DNA of 64,000 nucleotides from Larix kaempferi (lineage: Eukaryota > Streptophyta > Pinopsida > Pinales > Pinaceae), in assembly GCA_027924585.1 (NCBI GenBank), contig BSBM01000442.1:3100001-3164000 (forward strand), written 5' to 3'. The notes under the pieces are model-generated. The model was not told the origin of the DNA. It saw only the letters and a program-made list of their open reading frames with translations, and did no database searches. Position numbers and translations under genes: made by a program. Every line of letters begins with the position of its first letter. The first letter of the stretch is position 1. This document shows positions 21,488-34,339 of this stretch, one piece after another.

Positions 21488-23937
21488 TTTCCCCTTTTCC
21501 ACATGCTCTAGATGATGGCATGCCCTCAAGACCATATCTAATATTCTTAGCAGTAAAATAATGGTGCACAGTATGTATTTGCACCCCCATAGTCGTCTCT
21601 AAACAAATATTATTTAATGCAGTAAACAACATATATAGAAGATTCAAGGTTATGAATATTGCACTCATATTCATATTTCTTCTCAAACTTCCTTGGTAAG
21701 ATGATGCTTCAGAACTTTTCCATGTTTCATCAGATTTCTAACAGTCAATCTAACTCGTTGAAACATTGAAAGGACAAAACTGAACTTAAACCCTCTTTAT
21801 GTGGCAGCACTAGTACCTTCATCGCTTACAATGAAAATCTTAAAGCTTGAATAACTTACGTGCTGGTCAGCTGGAGCCCGAGGGGAAAGGATTTGGAGTG
21901 TGTAGAAAAATATTCTAGGAGAAACCCTTTGGAGTCTATGGCGAAATATTTTAGGAGAAATCCTTTGGAATCTCCAGCATGTGAATCCTATTCTAATCTG
22001 TACCAAAAGACGGCAGGGGAAACCTTTCCTTGGACTTTATTCCACTGAATCTCCTTGTTCTGATATCTTCTTCACAGACATCAAATTTTAAGTAGCGCTC
22101 TTCTCCAAATAATGGTGACTCGGCACCTACTTAGTGCCATTGTAGGGAAAATCTTGTAAACTGCTCCAGAATGCGACCTCCAATCAAGTCATTTTGAGCA
22201 TAGGAAAGTCAAATCTCAAGATCGAATCGAATCGAATCAGACTATAAGATCAAGTCAAATTTCCTAAAAAAAACCTCAGATTAGACTACAAGCTCAAGTC
22301 GAATGTCCAGAAAACCCTCGATGTAGATTGTAAGCCCTAAGCTAATATTTGCTTAGCTTGATAGATTTCTTAATGGGACTTTCACTCCTACCTTTACCAT
22401 TGTTCTACTGGATTACTTCGTGCTTCAATCAGTCATTCAATTTGATTTTGTTATCTTCCTTTCTTGTTGATTCCCAAATCTTTCATTTTCCTTCCTGAAA
22501 TTAGCTGGAAGCTCACGGATATCATTTATTTCAGCTTGCTACGACCAGTTATTTTTGTTTTTACCTTGACCGTGGGCCGCATCTATTGGTTTATGCACCT
22601 ACCTATCGCTATAGCTCAATTATGTGGCATCCTTGGAGAAAAATTGGAACCCTTTGGTTTAAAAAAATAAATCTCGCGGCTGCTGAACTCAATCACTAAT
22701 GATATCGCTTTGTCTTTTTTGTGGATCATTGGTCCTCGCATTTGTGTTTAATTGGTGGATTAATCGGTGGAATAGAGGAGTGGCCGTAGAGATCTATTAT
22801 ATTATACGTAAATAAGGTTTGGTCATTACTATCATGCCTCACTTTGACGGAAAATCACATATGAAATTCATTCCATATGCATAGGCACATGAGGAGGGGT
22901 TCCATTATTTTATGTAACCAATCCTTTATTTTCATAAATTTATACCTTTAATAGTTGTTTTACATTCATATAATGAGATAATATTCCTCCCATCATGTCA
23001 TGTTCTTTGCTCTTAAGACCAATATATCTCCCATCATTGGAAAAGGTCTATAATCTAGATATAAAGGTTGTTTTCCTAGGCACATAGCATTGGAGCAGGG
23101 CCCCCATTCCTCTCCATGCATTTGTGATCAAAACAAACTATTCACCGATCTTTTATAAACAATCTAGGGAAACAACACAACAAAGCATATTAGTAAAAAC
23201 ATGTGATCAAGCAGGATTTGAAATCACCACACCATTAAGATATGAATAAATAAAAGGAGGCACAAACACCCTCAATCCCAAACTAATAATCCAACTAGAC
23301 TTAAGGAAGAAATCAAGAATCCATCCGGTCATAAGCATTCAAGCGCAATTCAAGTAAGAGAGTTAGTTAGGCACACTAATCAAATATATTGAAATCATCT
23401 GGGAGCATCAATCACCTTAAACTCTTAATTCATAAGGGATAGCGAGATATGAACAGTGAAATTGAAAACGATTGTTTGGGTCCCCAGCCCCTAGGGCCTA
23501 GGGTGTGTTGAGGGTTATTTTTAGTCATTAATATAATTATAACCATTTCAATATTAATATATTTTAGTCATTAATATATTTAATTATAATCATTTTAATA
23601 TTGGTGCATGTAAATTAGGCCTTTAAATTGGTGGTAGTTTATCTACATGCACTAGGCTATATCTGCTCCTTGGTAGGGGTAGGACCCCAAAGGCCGTGGT
23701 AAGATTCCCTTATCTAGCATTTAAGAGTCAATGTTGGGTTTTGATGTTTTTTCCTTTTATATAGCTTATTGTGTCAAGATGAGATTTTTAATATAAAATG
23801 AGGGTTTTTATTTATTTTTAAATGGAGTATGTAGGCTTTTTTCTCCACGGGAACACCAATGTGGTTATAACATTCTAGACATACGCATGATGAGTTTCCG
23901 TCCATATAAGACAAGATCAACAAATTAACTGGGAGGC
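21488..23937. other. No recognised gene
   Basis: A two-copy repeat of about 36 bp (aaatatt(c/t)taggagaaa(c/t)cctttgga) lies at 21907-21977. The rest is AT-rich with short open frames. A minus-strand piece near 21500-21620 (IRYGLEGMPSSR) may be a gene scrap of unknown kind. Confidence 0.4.
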
Positions 23938-24130
23938 TGCAACAGAAAAACTAGGACACGAAATCCATATTGAATAAAAAGATATATTATTGAATTGATA
24001 AGATGATTAACGCTTTACAAGAGCTCTCCTTTTATAAGGTTTGAGCATTCTTAAGAAGGGTTACGTCCCTTCAATTAAACTAATTAATGATTTACTGATT
24101 AATTTAATACAATATTTAATATTCATAGCA
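23938..24130 (-). repeat. 3' LTR of Reina-like element
   Basis: It is 193 bp, TG/CA-bounded, and identical to 29582-29774 except for one C/T difference. The adjoining minus-strand AAAAGGGAGTGGCAA (24131-24145) is the polypurine tract. Confidence 0.93.
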
Positions 24131-24159
24131 TTGCCACTCCCTTTTAAAGAGCTTTGTCC

Positions 24160-27100
24160 TCAAAGCAATGGTAATGAGGGATGTAACTGTCGAAATTGTT
24201 CTGATTCCCATGTTGCATCTTCTTCAGGAAGATTTTTCCATTTTATGAGGTATTCTTTAATGACTCGCGTTCTTAATCTCTTCTCTCTGGTAGCAATGAT
24301 AGATTTTGGCTCGAATATGATTCTTCCTTCTTCATCTAACAAGGGAAGTATTGTTTGTGACTTCTGGTGTTGACCTATCATCTTTTTCATACATGAAATG
24401 TGAAAGACATTGTGGATGTGACTTGTAGCTGGAAATTCCAATGCATATGCCACCTAACTAATCTTCTTATTGATTTGATATCGGCCATAAAAACGTGGAG
24501 CCAAATTATTTTTTCCACCTTGTTTAAGTGATAATTGTTTATAGGGTTGTAGTCTTACATATACCCAATCTCCAACTTCAAATTCTCATTCTGTTCGATG
24601 TCGATCTTCTTGTTGTCTCATTCTATTCCTGACAGTATTCAAATTCTCTTTAAGTACTTGGACAACCTTTTGGTTTTCTTCTAAATGTTCATTTACTGAT
24701 GTGATCCTTGCTTGGTTGGTAATGAAATCCTTCCATTTTTGGGGTTCATATCCATATAGGGCTTGAAATGGTGTCATTCTTGCAGATGTATGATAAGTAG
24801 AATTATACCACCATTCCGCAAGATGTAGCCATTGGAACCATTTATTTTTCTTATCAGTTACAAAACAACGGAGGTAGGTTTCTAAGCATTTATTGACAAC
24901 TTCTGTCTGTCCATCTGTTTGGGGATGATAAGCTGAGCTAATGTTAAGAGACGTTCCAATTTTCTTGCAAAACTCTCTCCAAAAGTTCCCTTTAAACTTG
25001 GCATCCCTATCACTTACTATAATCTTCGAAAAACCATGTAATTTGTAGACATTTTTACAAAAAGCTTCGGCTGTTTCTTTTGTTGAATCAGTTTTCTTCA
25101 CTCCAACAAAATGTGCATATTTGGTTAGCCTGTCTACCACAGCTAGTATTTTGTCTTTTCCATCTGATATGGGTAGACCTTCAATGAAATCCATTGAAAT
25201 TTCCTCCCATCTTTTATTTGGAATATGTAACGAATGGAGTAACCCCGGACTTGAGATATTCTCAGTTTTATTCCGCTGACAAATGTCACAATCTGCAACA
25301 TACTTGTGAATGTCGGCATACATACCCTTCCAAAAGAATGATTTCCTTGCATTATAGTAGGTTTTAAAAATTCCTACATGACCAGCGGCTGGGCAGTCAT
25401 GTGACTCTTTAAGCGCCTTGGTCTTAAAACTGGAATTGGAACTTAAGTAAATACGTCCTTTGTACCATAAGATATCATTCTTCCATTCAAACTTCGGATA
25501 CTGATTTATGTTGTTAATTATGGAGCAAACCTATGAATTCTTGGCATATTCCTTACGAATTTCTTCCAAAAATTATCAAATCACCATGGATACGGCGTAG
25601 ACTTGTATCTCTTCATCTTTCCTTGATAAAGCATCAGCTACTACATTGTCCTTCCCCTTTTTATGTAGGATCTCCATATCGAAGGTAGATATTTTCTCTA
25701 TCCACTTTTGTTGTTCGGTTGTTAATGTCTTCTGCTGTAACAAATGTTGTAGACTATTATGATCTGTTCGGATTAGGAATTTACTTCCCAAAAGGTATTG
25801 TCGCCATTTAGTTAATGCATGCAAGATGGCAAGCATTTCCTTGTTGTATGTAGACTATAGGTATTCTCTTTTGTTCAACTTCCTACTTTCAAAAGCGATT
25901 GGATGACCTTCTTGCATTAGCACAACTCCTATCCCAAACCCTGAAGCATCACATTCGATTACGAATGGTTTTGGAAAATCAGGTGTTGCCAAAACGGGAG
26001 TTGAAGACATAATTTGTTTCAACATTTCAAAGCATCTTCTTGCTTCATCATCCCATTGAAAATAATTTCTTTTTAGGAGATTTGTTAGTGGGGCAGTGAC
26101 ATGTGCATAGTTCCTGATGAACCTTCGATAGTAACCTGTTAATCCCAAAAATCCTCGCAATTTTGAAACATTCTTTGGTTCGGGCCACTCCTTCATCACC
26201 TGGATCTTCTTTGGGTCCACCTTAACTCCTTCCTTTGAGATTATATGACCGAGATACTCCACTTCTTGCTTCCCAAATGTGCATTTTGACTTTTTTGCAT
26301 AGAACTGGTTTTACTTCAGACGAGATAGAACCTCTTCTAGATGCGTTAAATGTTCTTTCCATGTCTTGCTATATATAAGGATGTCATCGAAGAATACTAA
26401 CACAAATTTCCTTAGGTATGGCTGAAATAGTTCATTCATAGTTTCCTGGAATGTGGCAGGGGCATTAGTTAACCCAAAAGGAATTACTTTGAATTCATAA
26501 TGTCCTTCATGAGTTTGGAAAGCAGTCTTTGCGATATCCTCTAATCTGACCCTGATTTGATAGTACCCTGACCTTAAATCGAGTTTCAAAAAATATTTTG
26601 CGTCATGAAGTTCATCCAACATGTCATCGATGAAGGGGATTGGAAACTTGTTCTTAATTGTTATTTTGTTAAATCCTTTATAATCTATACATAATCTAAA
26701 CGATCCATCCTTCTTCCGTACTAGTACGACTAGAGCTACATATGGGCTTCTACTCTTGGTGATGACACCACAATTAAGTAGATCTTGAACCAACCTTTCT
26801 ATTTCTGTTTTGTGGTGGTGGGGATACCTATATGGTTTAACCTTGACAGGATTTGACCCCGGTTTAATCTCAATTATGTGTTCTATACTCCTTTCTGGTG
26901 GTAGCTGCATGGGTAAGTCTTGAAATATGTGTTCATGTTTCTGGAGTAATTTTTGGATTTCCTTCTTGAACTCATTTGGTTCCTCCTCCTTTCCTTCCAG
27001 TTGATGACATTGTATTACGTATGTTGATGCCCCTTTTCGAATGATTTTTTCCATATGTTGAGATGAAACTACCTGTGTGTTTGGTGGGTGAAAACCATAT

Positions 27101-28692
27101 AGCTTAAAAATTTTCCCTTGCCACTTAAACTTGATGAAATTTTTTTGATGATTTCCAGAATATGTTCCCAATGTTTGTAACCATTGGACTCCCAAAACGA
27201 TGTCTACTCCTCCCAATGGTAAGGTGTAGAGTTCTGATTCCAGTTCGAAGTCTTGTATTTGAAGTCTCACCTTGTGACACTTTCCAACTTTTTTGATCTT
27301 CTTGCCATCTGCAACCATCACCTTCATGTCTGGAACTGGATGTACGAACAACTTGAGTTTTCGTGCCACTCTTATATCAAGAAAGTTGTGAGTGCTTCCA
27401 GTGTCTACTAGCACTGTAACATTCTCATTTTTTATATGCCCTTTTAACTTGAGAGTCTGTGGTTGACTAATGCCTGTCATGGATGCTAGGGAGATTTTGG
27501 GGGTCTCGTCGTTCCCGGCTGCCATATTTGCGGTTTCCTCCTCTTCATCTTCAGGCTCTTCTTCTTCGTCTTCTTCCGATTCACTATTCTCCTCTGCTTC
27601 ACAAGTATATAATTTTTTTGAGCTGTCCTCGGGGCGACACCTATGTTTAGGATTCCATTTGTCTCCACATCGTCGACATTTTCCTTCCCTCATTCGTTGA
27701 TTCTCGAGGCTCTTCCTATCGTCCCTTCTAGGCGGAGGGATGTATTTTTTTGTATCATCCTCTGGAGTTGACTGGATGTTTCTTTGTGAGTATGACTTCC
27801 CTTTATTTGATTGGAAACTGTCAAATTTGGCCTCGGCTGCTTTTGCTTTTCGTCTTGCTGCCTCGACATCCGTTATGTCATGCATTTTTAACTCTTTTTG
27901 TATGTATGGTTTTAGTCCTCCCAAGTAGGTTTCCAACCGTTGTTTGTCGGATAGCCCAAATACTCTGGTAGGGAGGGATTCCCATTGATGCGTGAATTCT
28001 TTGACGCTTCCCCTTTGCTGTAATCTGGTAAGTTTTGAGAATAATTCATCTTCTGTGATTCCTTGAAACCTTTTTAAGAAATCATTCTTGAATAAGTTCC
28101 AAGTGTATGCGAAGTTGTCTCCCTTCCACCACATATACCAGTTGTAGGCATATCCTTCAAGGTGCATTGAAGCATACTTGACCTTTTCTTTGTCCATTGT
28201 AATGTTATATATGTCAAAATACTCTTCTGCTTTATTCAACCAAGCGACTGATTAGTCTTCTCCTCCGTTATATTTCGTCATTTCTATTTTTGCTCTCGGC
28301 GGGTACATTACGAATGGTTGGTATTGAGTACCTTTCATCCTGTTGCGTTCTGGTGACTTAGAATTGGAAGATGGGGTAACTGACATATCCGAGCCATGTT
28401 GTTTATGATTTTTTTCCTTATCATTCATTTTTTGTAATATCGCCTCGATACCTTTCTGGCTCTCAGTCACTTTTTGATCTAACATTTTTTGTTCCTTGCT
28501 CATAATGTCGAACTTGTCGTCTATTTTCTGCTCCATTACCTGAATGACTTCATCCTTAATTTCTTTCTTAAGCGCTTTCTGGCTCTTGGTGATCATTTCC
28601 TTGAAAGTTTGGAAATCCTTCTCTATTTTCACCATTTGAGCTTTTAACTCCGTCGTCATGCTTCTTAGGTGTGGTGGTGAATAATTGGACAC
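24160..28692 (-). pseudogene. Gag-Pol polyprotein of Reina-like element, nonsense-riddled single frame
   Basis: One reading frame of 1511 codons runs from 28692 to 24160 without a net frameshift. In order it has a coiled Gag, zinc knuckle [14 protein letters not shown] (near 27650), protease [11 protein letters not shown] (near 27400), RT with FFDDILIYS (near 26390), RNase H (CDASGFGIGVVL, RTDHNSLQHLL), integrase (CDICQRNK, SMDFIEGLP, VSDRDAKFKGNFW, AYHPQTDGQTEVVN) and chromodomain (EYLIKWKNLPEEDATWE). It contains eight stops: TAA 28254, TAA 26313, TAG 25857, TGA 25578, TAA 25575, TAG 25533, TGA 24588 and TAG 24456 (first base of each, minus strand). At several sites relatives have Gln or Arg, for example the TAG before VAYAL where GQVAY is usual. 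Confidence 0.9.
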
Positions 28693-28764
28693 AATTTTGG
28701 CTTAGGAGGGGTGGAAAATGAAAATGACTTGGAAAAAGTGGAATTACTATAATTTTTTGTGTGG

Positions 28765-28860
28765 TTAAAAAAAATATATATATATATATAATAAATATTA
28801 TATTAATATATATATATATTTTTTTTTTTATTTAAGATTTTTTTAATAAAAATCAATATT
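28765..28860. repeat. AT microsatellite and A/T homopolymer runs
   Basis: (TA)n runs and long T and A runs lie between the leader and gag of the Reina-like element. They are noncoding. Confidence 0.8.
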
Positions 28861-28872
28861 AATTATATAATA

Positions 28873-29567
28873 TTAATTTTTTTTTGAAATTAGGGTTTGA
28901 GGGAGTTTACGTGGATGAAGGAGGGATACGTGGAGGCCGAGGTGCGGTGGCGCAGTAGGCGGGAGAGTGAGCAGAGGCCAAGGAGGAATGGATGTGGGAT
29001 GAGAGGCGTCGATGTGATGGTGCTGGGCGGAGCTAGGGATGAGAAGCGTGAATGCAGAAAGGAATGGCGGCAGGTGGATGGGGGAGCACGTAGTGGGGAG
29101 TAGGAGTGGAGGTGTAGCAGCGGCCGCAGGTGGATGGGGGAGCACGTAGGCGGAGAGGGGAATGGTGGGAAGGTGGATAGGGAGCACGTAGTGGGAGGGA
29201 CGGCGCAGGAGTGGGAGGGACGGAGATTGCAGGTGATGGGCGAGCTGTAGCCGGAATGGTGGTGCAGCAGTGGGAGGGACAAGAGAACACAGGGTGAAGG
29301 GTGAAACGAGAGGGGTGGGACGAGGGGAGAAGAAGTACGGTGGATATGGAAGCAAATTGGAGGAAGAGAGATGAGTCCGAATGGTGGGTGCAGCGAACGG
29401 AAGAGAGGTAGATGTGGAGTAGGGTGGAAGAGTGGAATATGGAGGAGATACGAGAGATGAATGGAGTGGAGGACGCTGGACAGATCCTTGCACTAGAAAC
29501 TTCATGCAGTGAAAACTGGAGCGAAGACTTGCCGAGAGCCGAACGAGCTCTAATGGAGGAGCGTTTC
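28873..29567 (-). other. GC-rich leader of the Reina-like element with a long proline/serine-rich open frame
   Basis: Between PBS and gag the minus strand is C-rich and stop-poor, giving a frame of about 237 codons rich in Pro, Ser and Leu (28873-29586) and overlapping frames of similar make-up. The composition contrasts sharply with the AT-rich surroundings. Internal near-repeats (tacgtgctccc...cacc) are visible. The open frames most likely follow from base composition, so I do not call a protein. Confidence 0.5.
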
Positions 29568-29579
29568 GCTCTGATACCA
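29568..29579 (-). promoter_or_regulatory. Primer-binding site (initiator tRNA-Met)
   Basis: The minus strand reads TGGTATCAGAGC two bases inside the 5' LTR, complementary to the 3' end of plant initiator tRNA-Met. Confidence 0.92.
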
Positions 29580-29581
29580 AA

Positions 29582-29774
29582 TGCAACAGAAAAACTAGGA
29601 CACGAAATCCATATTGAATAAAAAGATATATTATTGAATTGATAAGATGATTAACGCTTTACAAGAGCTCTCCTTTTATAAGGTTTGAGCATTCTTAAGA
29701 AGGGTTACGTCCCTTCAATTAAACTAATTAATGATTTATTGATTAATTTAATACAATATTTAATATTCATAGCA
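29582..29774 (-). repeat. 5' LTR of Reina-like element
   Basis: It is 193 bp, TG/CA-bounded and followed outside by the target copy GAGGC. Confidence 0.93.
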
Positions 29775-29779
29775 GAGGC

Positions 29780-30650
29780 ACCTTGATAGTGAGATATTTA
29801 AAAAATATATGGTTGATAACAAAACTTCTACTATGAGAGTTTCCTATTATTGATCACATTCTTTTATTGGTTAGAGTCGACATACATTGACCTTTTGTGG
29901 TGAGATCCTTAAGCCAGGTTTGTGACAACAAAGTATGAAGCCCTATATTGTTCACTACATAAGGTAATGTAGGTTATAATTGATAGTATGTTCGAAAGTT
30001 AATATTAGGCCATGCAAACTATGATCACACAAACCACTAGGATTTCTAGGGCCATTATTGTTTTGCATAGCAAATAGTACCATTTCGAGGAAACCCAAAA
30101 CTACTTCCATATAACACCGACGATAGAAGGTGGAATAATTACTAGAGGAAGATCTGGATATGTTTGAGTTCTTGTTGGAAACTCAAAACATCAAGTGGGG
30201 CATCAATTGATGGGCCTAGGCAACAAAGGGATAAAGAAAGAATCAAGAAAATATAGCTCTACAACCAATCAATGCAAAAGAGGGAGATCTCGTAGGGGAT
30301 TCTAAAAAAATACCATAGTTATATGTGGAGGGTGGAAAGACATCAAATTAAATTCATTCAAATGAATTATAGGTATGGATATGGAATGAATTTATTGGCA
30401 TCGACAACAAGTCATAACACCTGTTGACAAGACAAACTATGTATCCCCCCTCCTCCCACCATATGTACCTCCAATGGTTAGGTGGCATACAACATTTAAG
30501 CATCCTCATAGAGTAGTGTATCCACACAACTACCAAAGATCAGGTGGAACTCCTGCAATAGAGTGGAATTATTAAGTCCTTAATGCTACAACGACATCAA
30601 TTGCTCCAATAGCAGGAAATTGATGAGAGCACTTTTTTTACCAGCACAAA
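29780..30650. other. No recognised gene
   Basis: This may include the decayed downstream part of the LINE relic on the minus strand, but I could not recognise it. Confidence 0.35.
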
Positions 30651-30659
30651 CATTGAATA

Positions 30660-31200
30660 CTCCTTGCCTAGAATTGCTAACATGGATGCTACGCAACACT
30701 CCACCATGCAACACTTCATGTAGAAGGGTATGTTCTCACTCCATCCAAGACTAACCATCCCAAAGGAAGTTGGTCTGAGACCTTGAACCCATAAAGGACC
30801 ATGGGTCTATTGATCATATTTTCCAAGGTGTGCATCTTGGATGAGATGTCTCCGAAGTGACTCTAGAAGCACTAGCTCTCAAGAAGGGAAATGGAACCAT
30901 GTGCCTAGTTGACTTGGGGTTGGAAACCATGTTGAAAGTTGAAATGGGTCCCTAAAAACCAAACAACCAAATAAGTGTAGGTCGTGGTGATCTTGATCTC
31001 TTCCCCTCAAAAGTAAAAGTGTTAGGAAGAGAAACCTCACTTTGACATTTTGAAGATCATAAACTTAGTTTTACTTAGGTTAATCATCTACTGTCAATGA
31101 TCACAAAAAATGGGAAAGAACATCAAGTTTTGCAATTCTTTGAGAAAGGAGGCCAAGAGGATAATGTCATCATCAAATAGAAAGAAAGAGATCAAGCCCT
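30660..31200 (-). pseudogene. LINE (non-LTR) reverse transcriptase relic
   Basis: The minus strand gives FLFDDDIILLASFLKELQNL, corresponding to the YADD block of LINE RT (here FDDD), then INLSKTKFMIF, TYTYLV and, further on, SSKMHTLENM and PMVLYGFKV. These blocks follow the order of the C-terminal half of plant LINE ORF2. Many stops are present and the endonuclease and N-terminal RT are gone. It is a 5'-truncated, decayed copy. Confidence 0.65.
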
Positions 31201-32589
31201 CGTGGAGAACCCTCATTGCTGGTGTAACTGATAGGTTGGTTTGATGAAGCCCCACTGCTAGTGTAACTGACTTGGAGTTGGTTTCAAAGGGGAAACCGTT
31301 GTGTTCAGAAATAACATATGCATAATAGTATATTTATCAACAGAAGCCCAGGATCCTAAGTTAGCATGTGCCCATAGAAATTTTTCTCTAGATTGGTTTG
31401 ACCTGAGGATCAAATTTGTAAACCCCAATGCCTTTTAAAGGACATTGAACCTATGTTCACGGAGGGTCCCAAATATTTTATCCTTTAAATGTAAAACAAT
31501 CTCTAGATGTTTTCTTCTCTGAACACCATAATTTGGATCTTCACCTGTCCCTTCTCCTCCCATCCGAATTCTTGTTGATGCTTATAGATCAACATTCCTT
31601 AGAAAGTGAATTAATATGGGTACTACTGGTAAATTTCTTTGTTAATTGGATATTCAACAGTTGTTTTCTCATTTGATTGTCTGAAAGAAGTTCCTGTCAG
31701 TCATAACTCCTGCACCTTTCTCCAGGCTGTTATTTAAGCTTATCCAACATGCATGCCATCAGCTTTGTGTTTGGCATTTTTTTAGTAATTGTCCTGAGCA
31801 ACATCATTGAAAGGAGACACCTTTAATCCCTGTAGAAGGACTTACCGGAAATGGCAGTTGATTCCTTGGCTACAAGATTGGACAAGTGTTTAAAGCCCTT
31901 TTTGGTTCTTTACAAGGTTCAAACAGGTTGCTCTATGGCTGAGATACATGCCATTTTCATGATAGCGATCTTAATGGATCATTGTAGGAATGTGAATTGT
32001 GCATTCATAAATACCATTTTCCCTGCAATTTGAATGCAGAAAAAAAAGGCTCATTTTTATATTTAAAAAATAAAGAAAGGACGCTATTCACCAAACTTGG
32101 TCATTGACAACAACTCTTTGTCCTCTCTTTCGATAAAATCATCATGCAATAGAACCAAAATGTTCAAAAACATGTTACAGTACTCAACTCTATCAATCCC
32201 TTTTACATGAAGAATCCCTTATGCTATTTAGACATTATAATATTAAACCGCCCCACCACAATCATAACTTGTTGCACAAGCTAGTAGCCATGGAGCTTCA
32301 GTGCCTATGATGGAGACTTTTTTTTTTCAAGTAATATATGGAGTTATAGATTATAAAAAAACCTTATATTAGAAACCATATCTAGTGTTCTAAACTTCAA
32401 AATGAGCACCACATCCCACTTCCAGGACAAATATCCCCTATGGAGGGCCAATATGGTTGTTTGGGACCACACACATGGACTATGACCCCCATAGTAAGAT
32501 CTCTAAATCCATATGCATTGTTAAAATTTAGTAAAATATTGTACAACTTCATTATCAAAATTGTAATTTTCCATTGTCATTGTGACACA
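31201..32589. other. No recognised gene
   Basis: Only short open frames are present in this right-hand part of the CACTA body. Confidence 0.4.
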
Positions 32590-32840
32590 ACTAAACATGA
32601 CTAACATAAACGACTAATTCACATTAATCGTTGTTAGATAGTCATATTTATATTCTCGTGACTAAATTAGTCATTTATGTTAGTCATTTTTATTTTAGTC
32701 ACTTGTTATCTAATCATAAATTTTATCCCGTGACTAAATTAGTCGTTTTTAGTTGGCTTATTTAAAATTGCTCAATTTTAGTCATTTATCCATTGAAAAA
32801 ATAGTGGTGACTAACGTTTTTAGTCACCTAGTCACTTATC
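32590..32840. repeat. CACTA right subterminal repeats
   Basis: Dense TGACTAA/TTAGTCA motifs in both orientations match those at 12204-12569. Confidence 0.75.
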
Positions 32841-32858
32841 TCTCATTTTGTACTTGTG
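32841..32858 (-). repeat. CACTA right terminal inverted repeat
   Basis: The plus strand reads TCTCATTTTGTACTTGTG and is followed by GAA. The terminal CACTA is changed to CACAA. Confidence 0.78.
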
Positions 32859-32869
32859 GAAGATCTATC

Positions 32870-34335
32870 TGCATGCTTACAAAGGGATAGGACATAGGAT
32901 GATAATCAAAAGGTGAAGGAGGTAGAGCAATGAGAATAATCACGAAGGATGTGCATTCATATATAGTTGTGAGTGGACATAGAGATTGTCATTCATGTGT
33001 CGTTGGTTAGGGTGAACATTATGCACTAGACAGATTTTTCTCGTGTTCCCCAAGGCAATTGTGGTAGGGTCGTTGGATGTTCTAATCCAATGGACCTCCG
33101 AAAATTTCCTAGGGGAACACGAGGAATATATGCTGGAGCTGGAGAATTTTACATGTGATTTGTCTAATTATGAGACGTTTTTGGACCTCGTAGTCTAAAA
33201 GTTCTATGATTTCAAATGAAAAAATTTCCCAACGAGATTTTGAAAAAATCCAACATAATTTTTTTAAAATTATGGTTACAGCTCTCAATCTCTAAAATTT
33301 TGGGTGCCCCAGTTTTTTTTTATTGTGTTGAATCCGCTTCTACCATAAAAATCACCATTAAAACATAGTTAAATTCATATTTTGCAAAATAAAAATGTTG
33401 GATTATAGTGACAAGCCATGTTCGGTCAAATCGTAGAATTTTTACACACCACTTGATTTAATTCCATAATGAACAGGCATATTTACACACCACCTTATTT
33501 GAAGTGGTTGTGGCCTAACACGGGTGATCAGTTGTTCGAGTAATGATGTGATATTGAACAGGAATAGTCTCAACATTTACGCACCACCTTATTTGAAGTG
33601 GTTGCAGCTCCACATGGGTGATCAACTGTTTGATCACTCGGACCAGTTAATTTATGCTGGGGCAGTTGAAGGTACTTACTACAACCTCATAAATTAGGTG
33701 CATTTATTTTTCAAAGGTGGCACAATATCAACTTGATTTTCAATTGACAACATTCCTCCTTATTGTTGACTTGTGCTCTAATAATATTAACATTCGTGGT
33801 TTGCTTTGGGAAATCCATGCGGTCTAATTCTATCCATGGATGACAAGGTACCTTCTCTGATACTGTATCATTTTCTTATACCCCCGATGATCAAGTATTT
33901 CAAAAATATGTGAGGTTTAAACTGAACCATTGACCGCAAAAAAAACTTTTAGTTTCACTGCATGTTGATTCCATCACCAATAGCTTATATTTATCTTAAG
34001 AAGATGTTTGCTTTGATATGAGCCGTGGAAAGAGTGATATCCTTATTAATTTTTCCTATATGTCTTTGAGCTGCTGACGGTTGATATTTTCTTTGGCGAT
34101 ATGAATGGTTTAATCTTGGTTGTTGGTGGAGAGTATACCTTATAATCTTCATTGCGACTTCTAATACCTCCAATGGTCACGATTTATTCTGGGAAATGCA
34201 TCGTTGGATTTGGCCCGTTAGCAGGAAATTTCATTATTTTACTGTGCTGCATATCTCAAAGCATAAATGATCTATATTTCTCTGGAAAATATGCATGGTT
34301 TCATCTAGGCCATTGTTGGTGAGGGCATCACTTGA
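32870..34335. other. No recognised gene; one short duplication
   Basis: At 33480-33640 a unit of about 94 bp (caccttatttgaagtggttg...gggtgatca) occurs twice. Nothing else is recognised. Confidence 0.45.
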
Positions 34336-34339
34336 GGGA

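Larger units (their letters stand above)
23938..29774 (-). mobile_element. Ty3/gypsy retrotransposon, Reina-like, 5.8 kb
   Basis: Two 193-bp LTRs (TGC...GCA) differ at one base, and both outer flanks carry GAGGC (23933-23937 and 29775-29779), so the borders are exact. The element reads on the minus strand: 5' LTR, PBS, GC-rich leader, Gag-Pol with chromodomain, PPT, 3' LTR. Short LTRs, small size and a C-terminal chromodomain fit the Reina clade (inference). It sits inside the CACTA element, so it inserted after the CACTA body was in place. Confidence 0.92.
12186..32858. mobile_element. CACTA (EnSpm) transposon, about 20.7 kb, probably non-autonomous
   Basis: The left end is CACTAGTACAAAATGAGA. 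The right end, read inward on the other strand, is CACAAGTACAAAATGAGA, a single mismatch over 18 bases. Both ends are flanked by the same 3-bp sequence GAA (12183-12185 and 32859-32861), the target duplication size of CACTA elements. Both ends carry dense TGACTAA/TTAGTCA subterminal motifs. I saw no TNPD-type transposase. The body holds Rab exons, a tRNA-like remnant, copia and LINE relics and an inserted Reina-like element. Whether all of this was mobilised as one unit, or two related ends frame a mosaic, cannot be settled from one copy. Confidence 0.7.
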
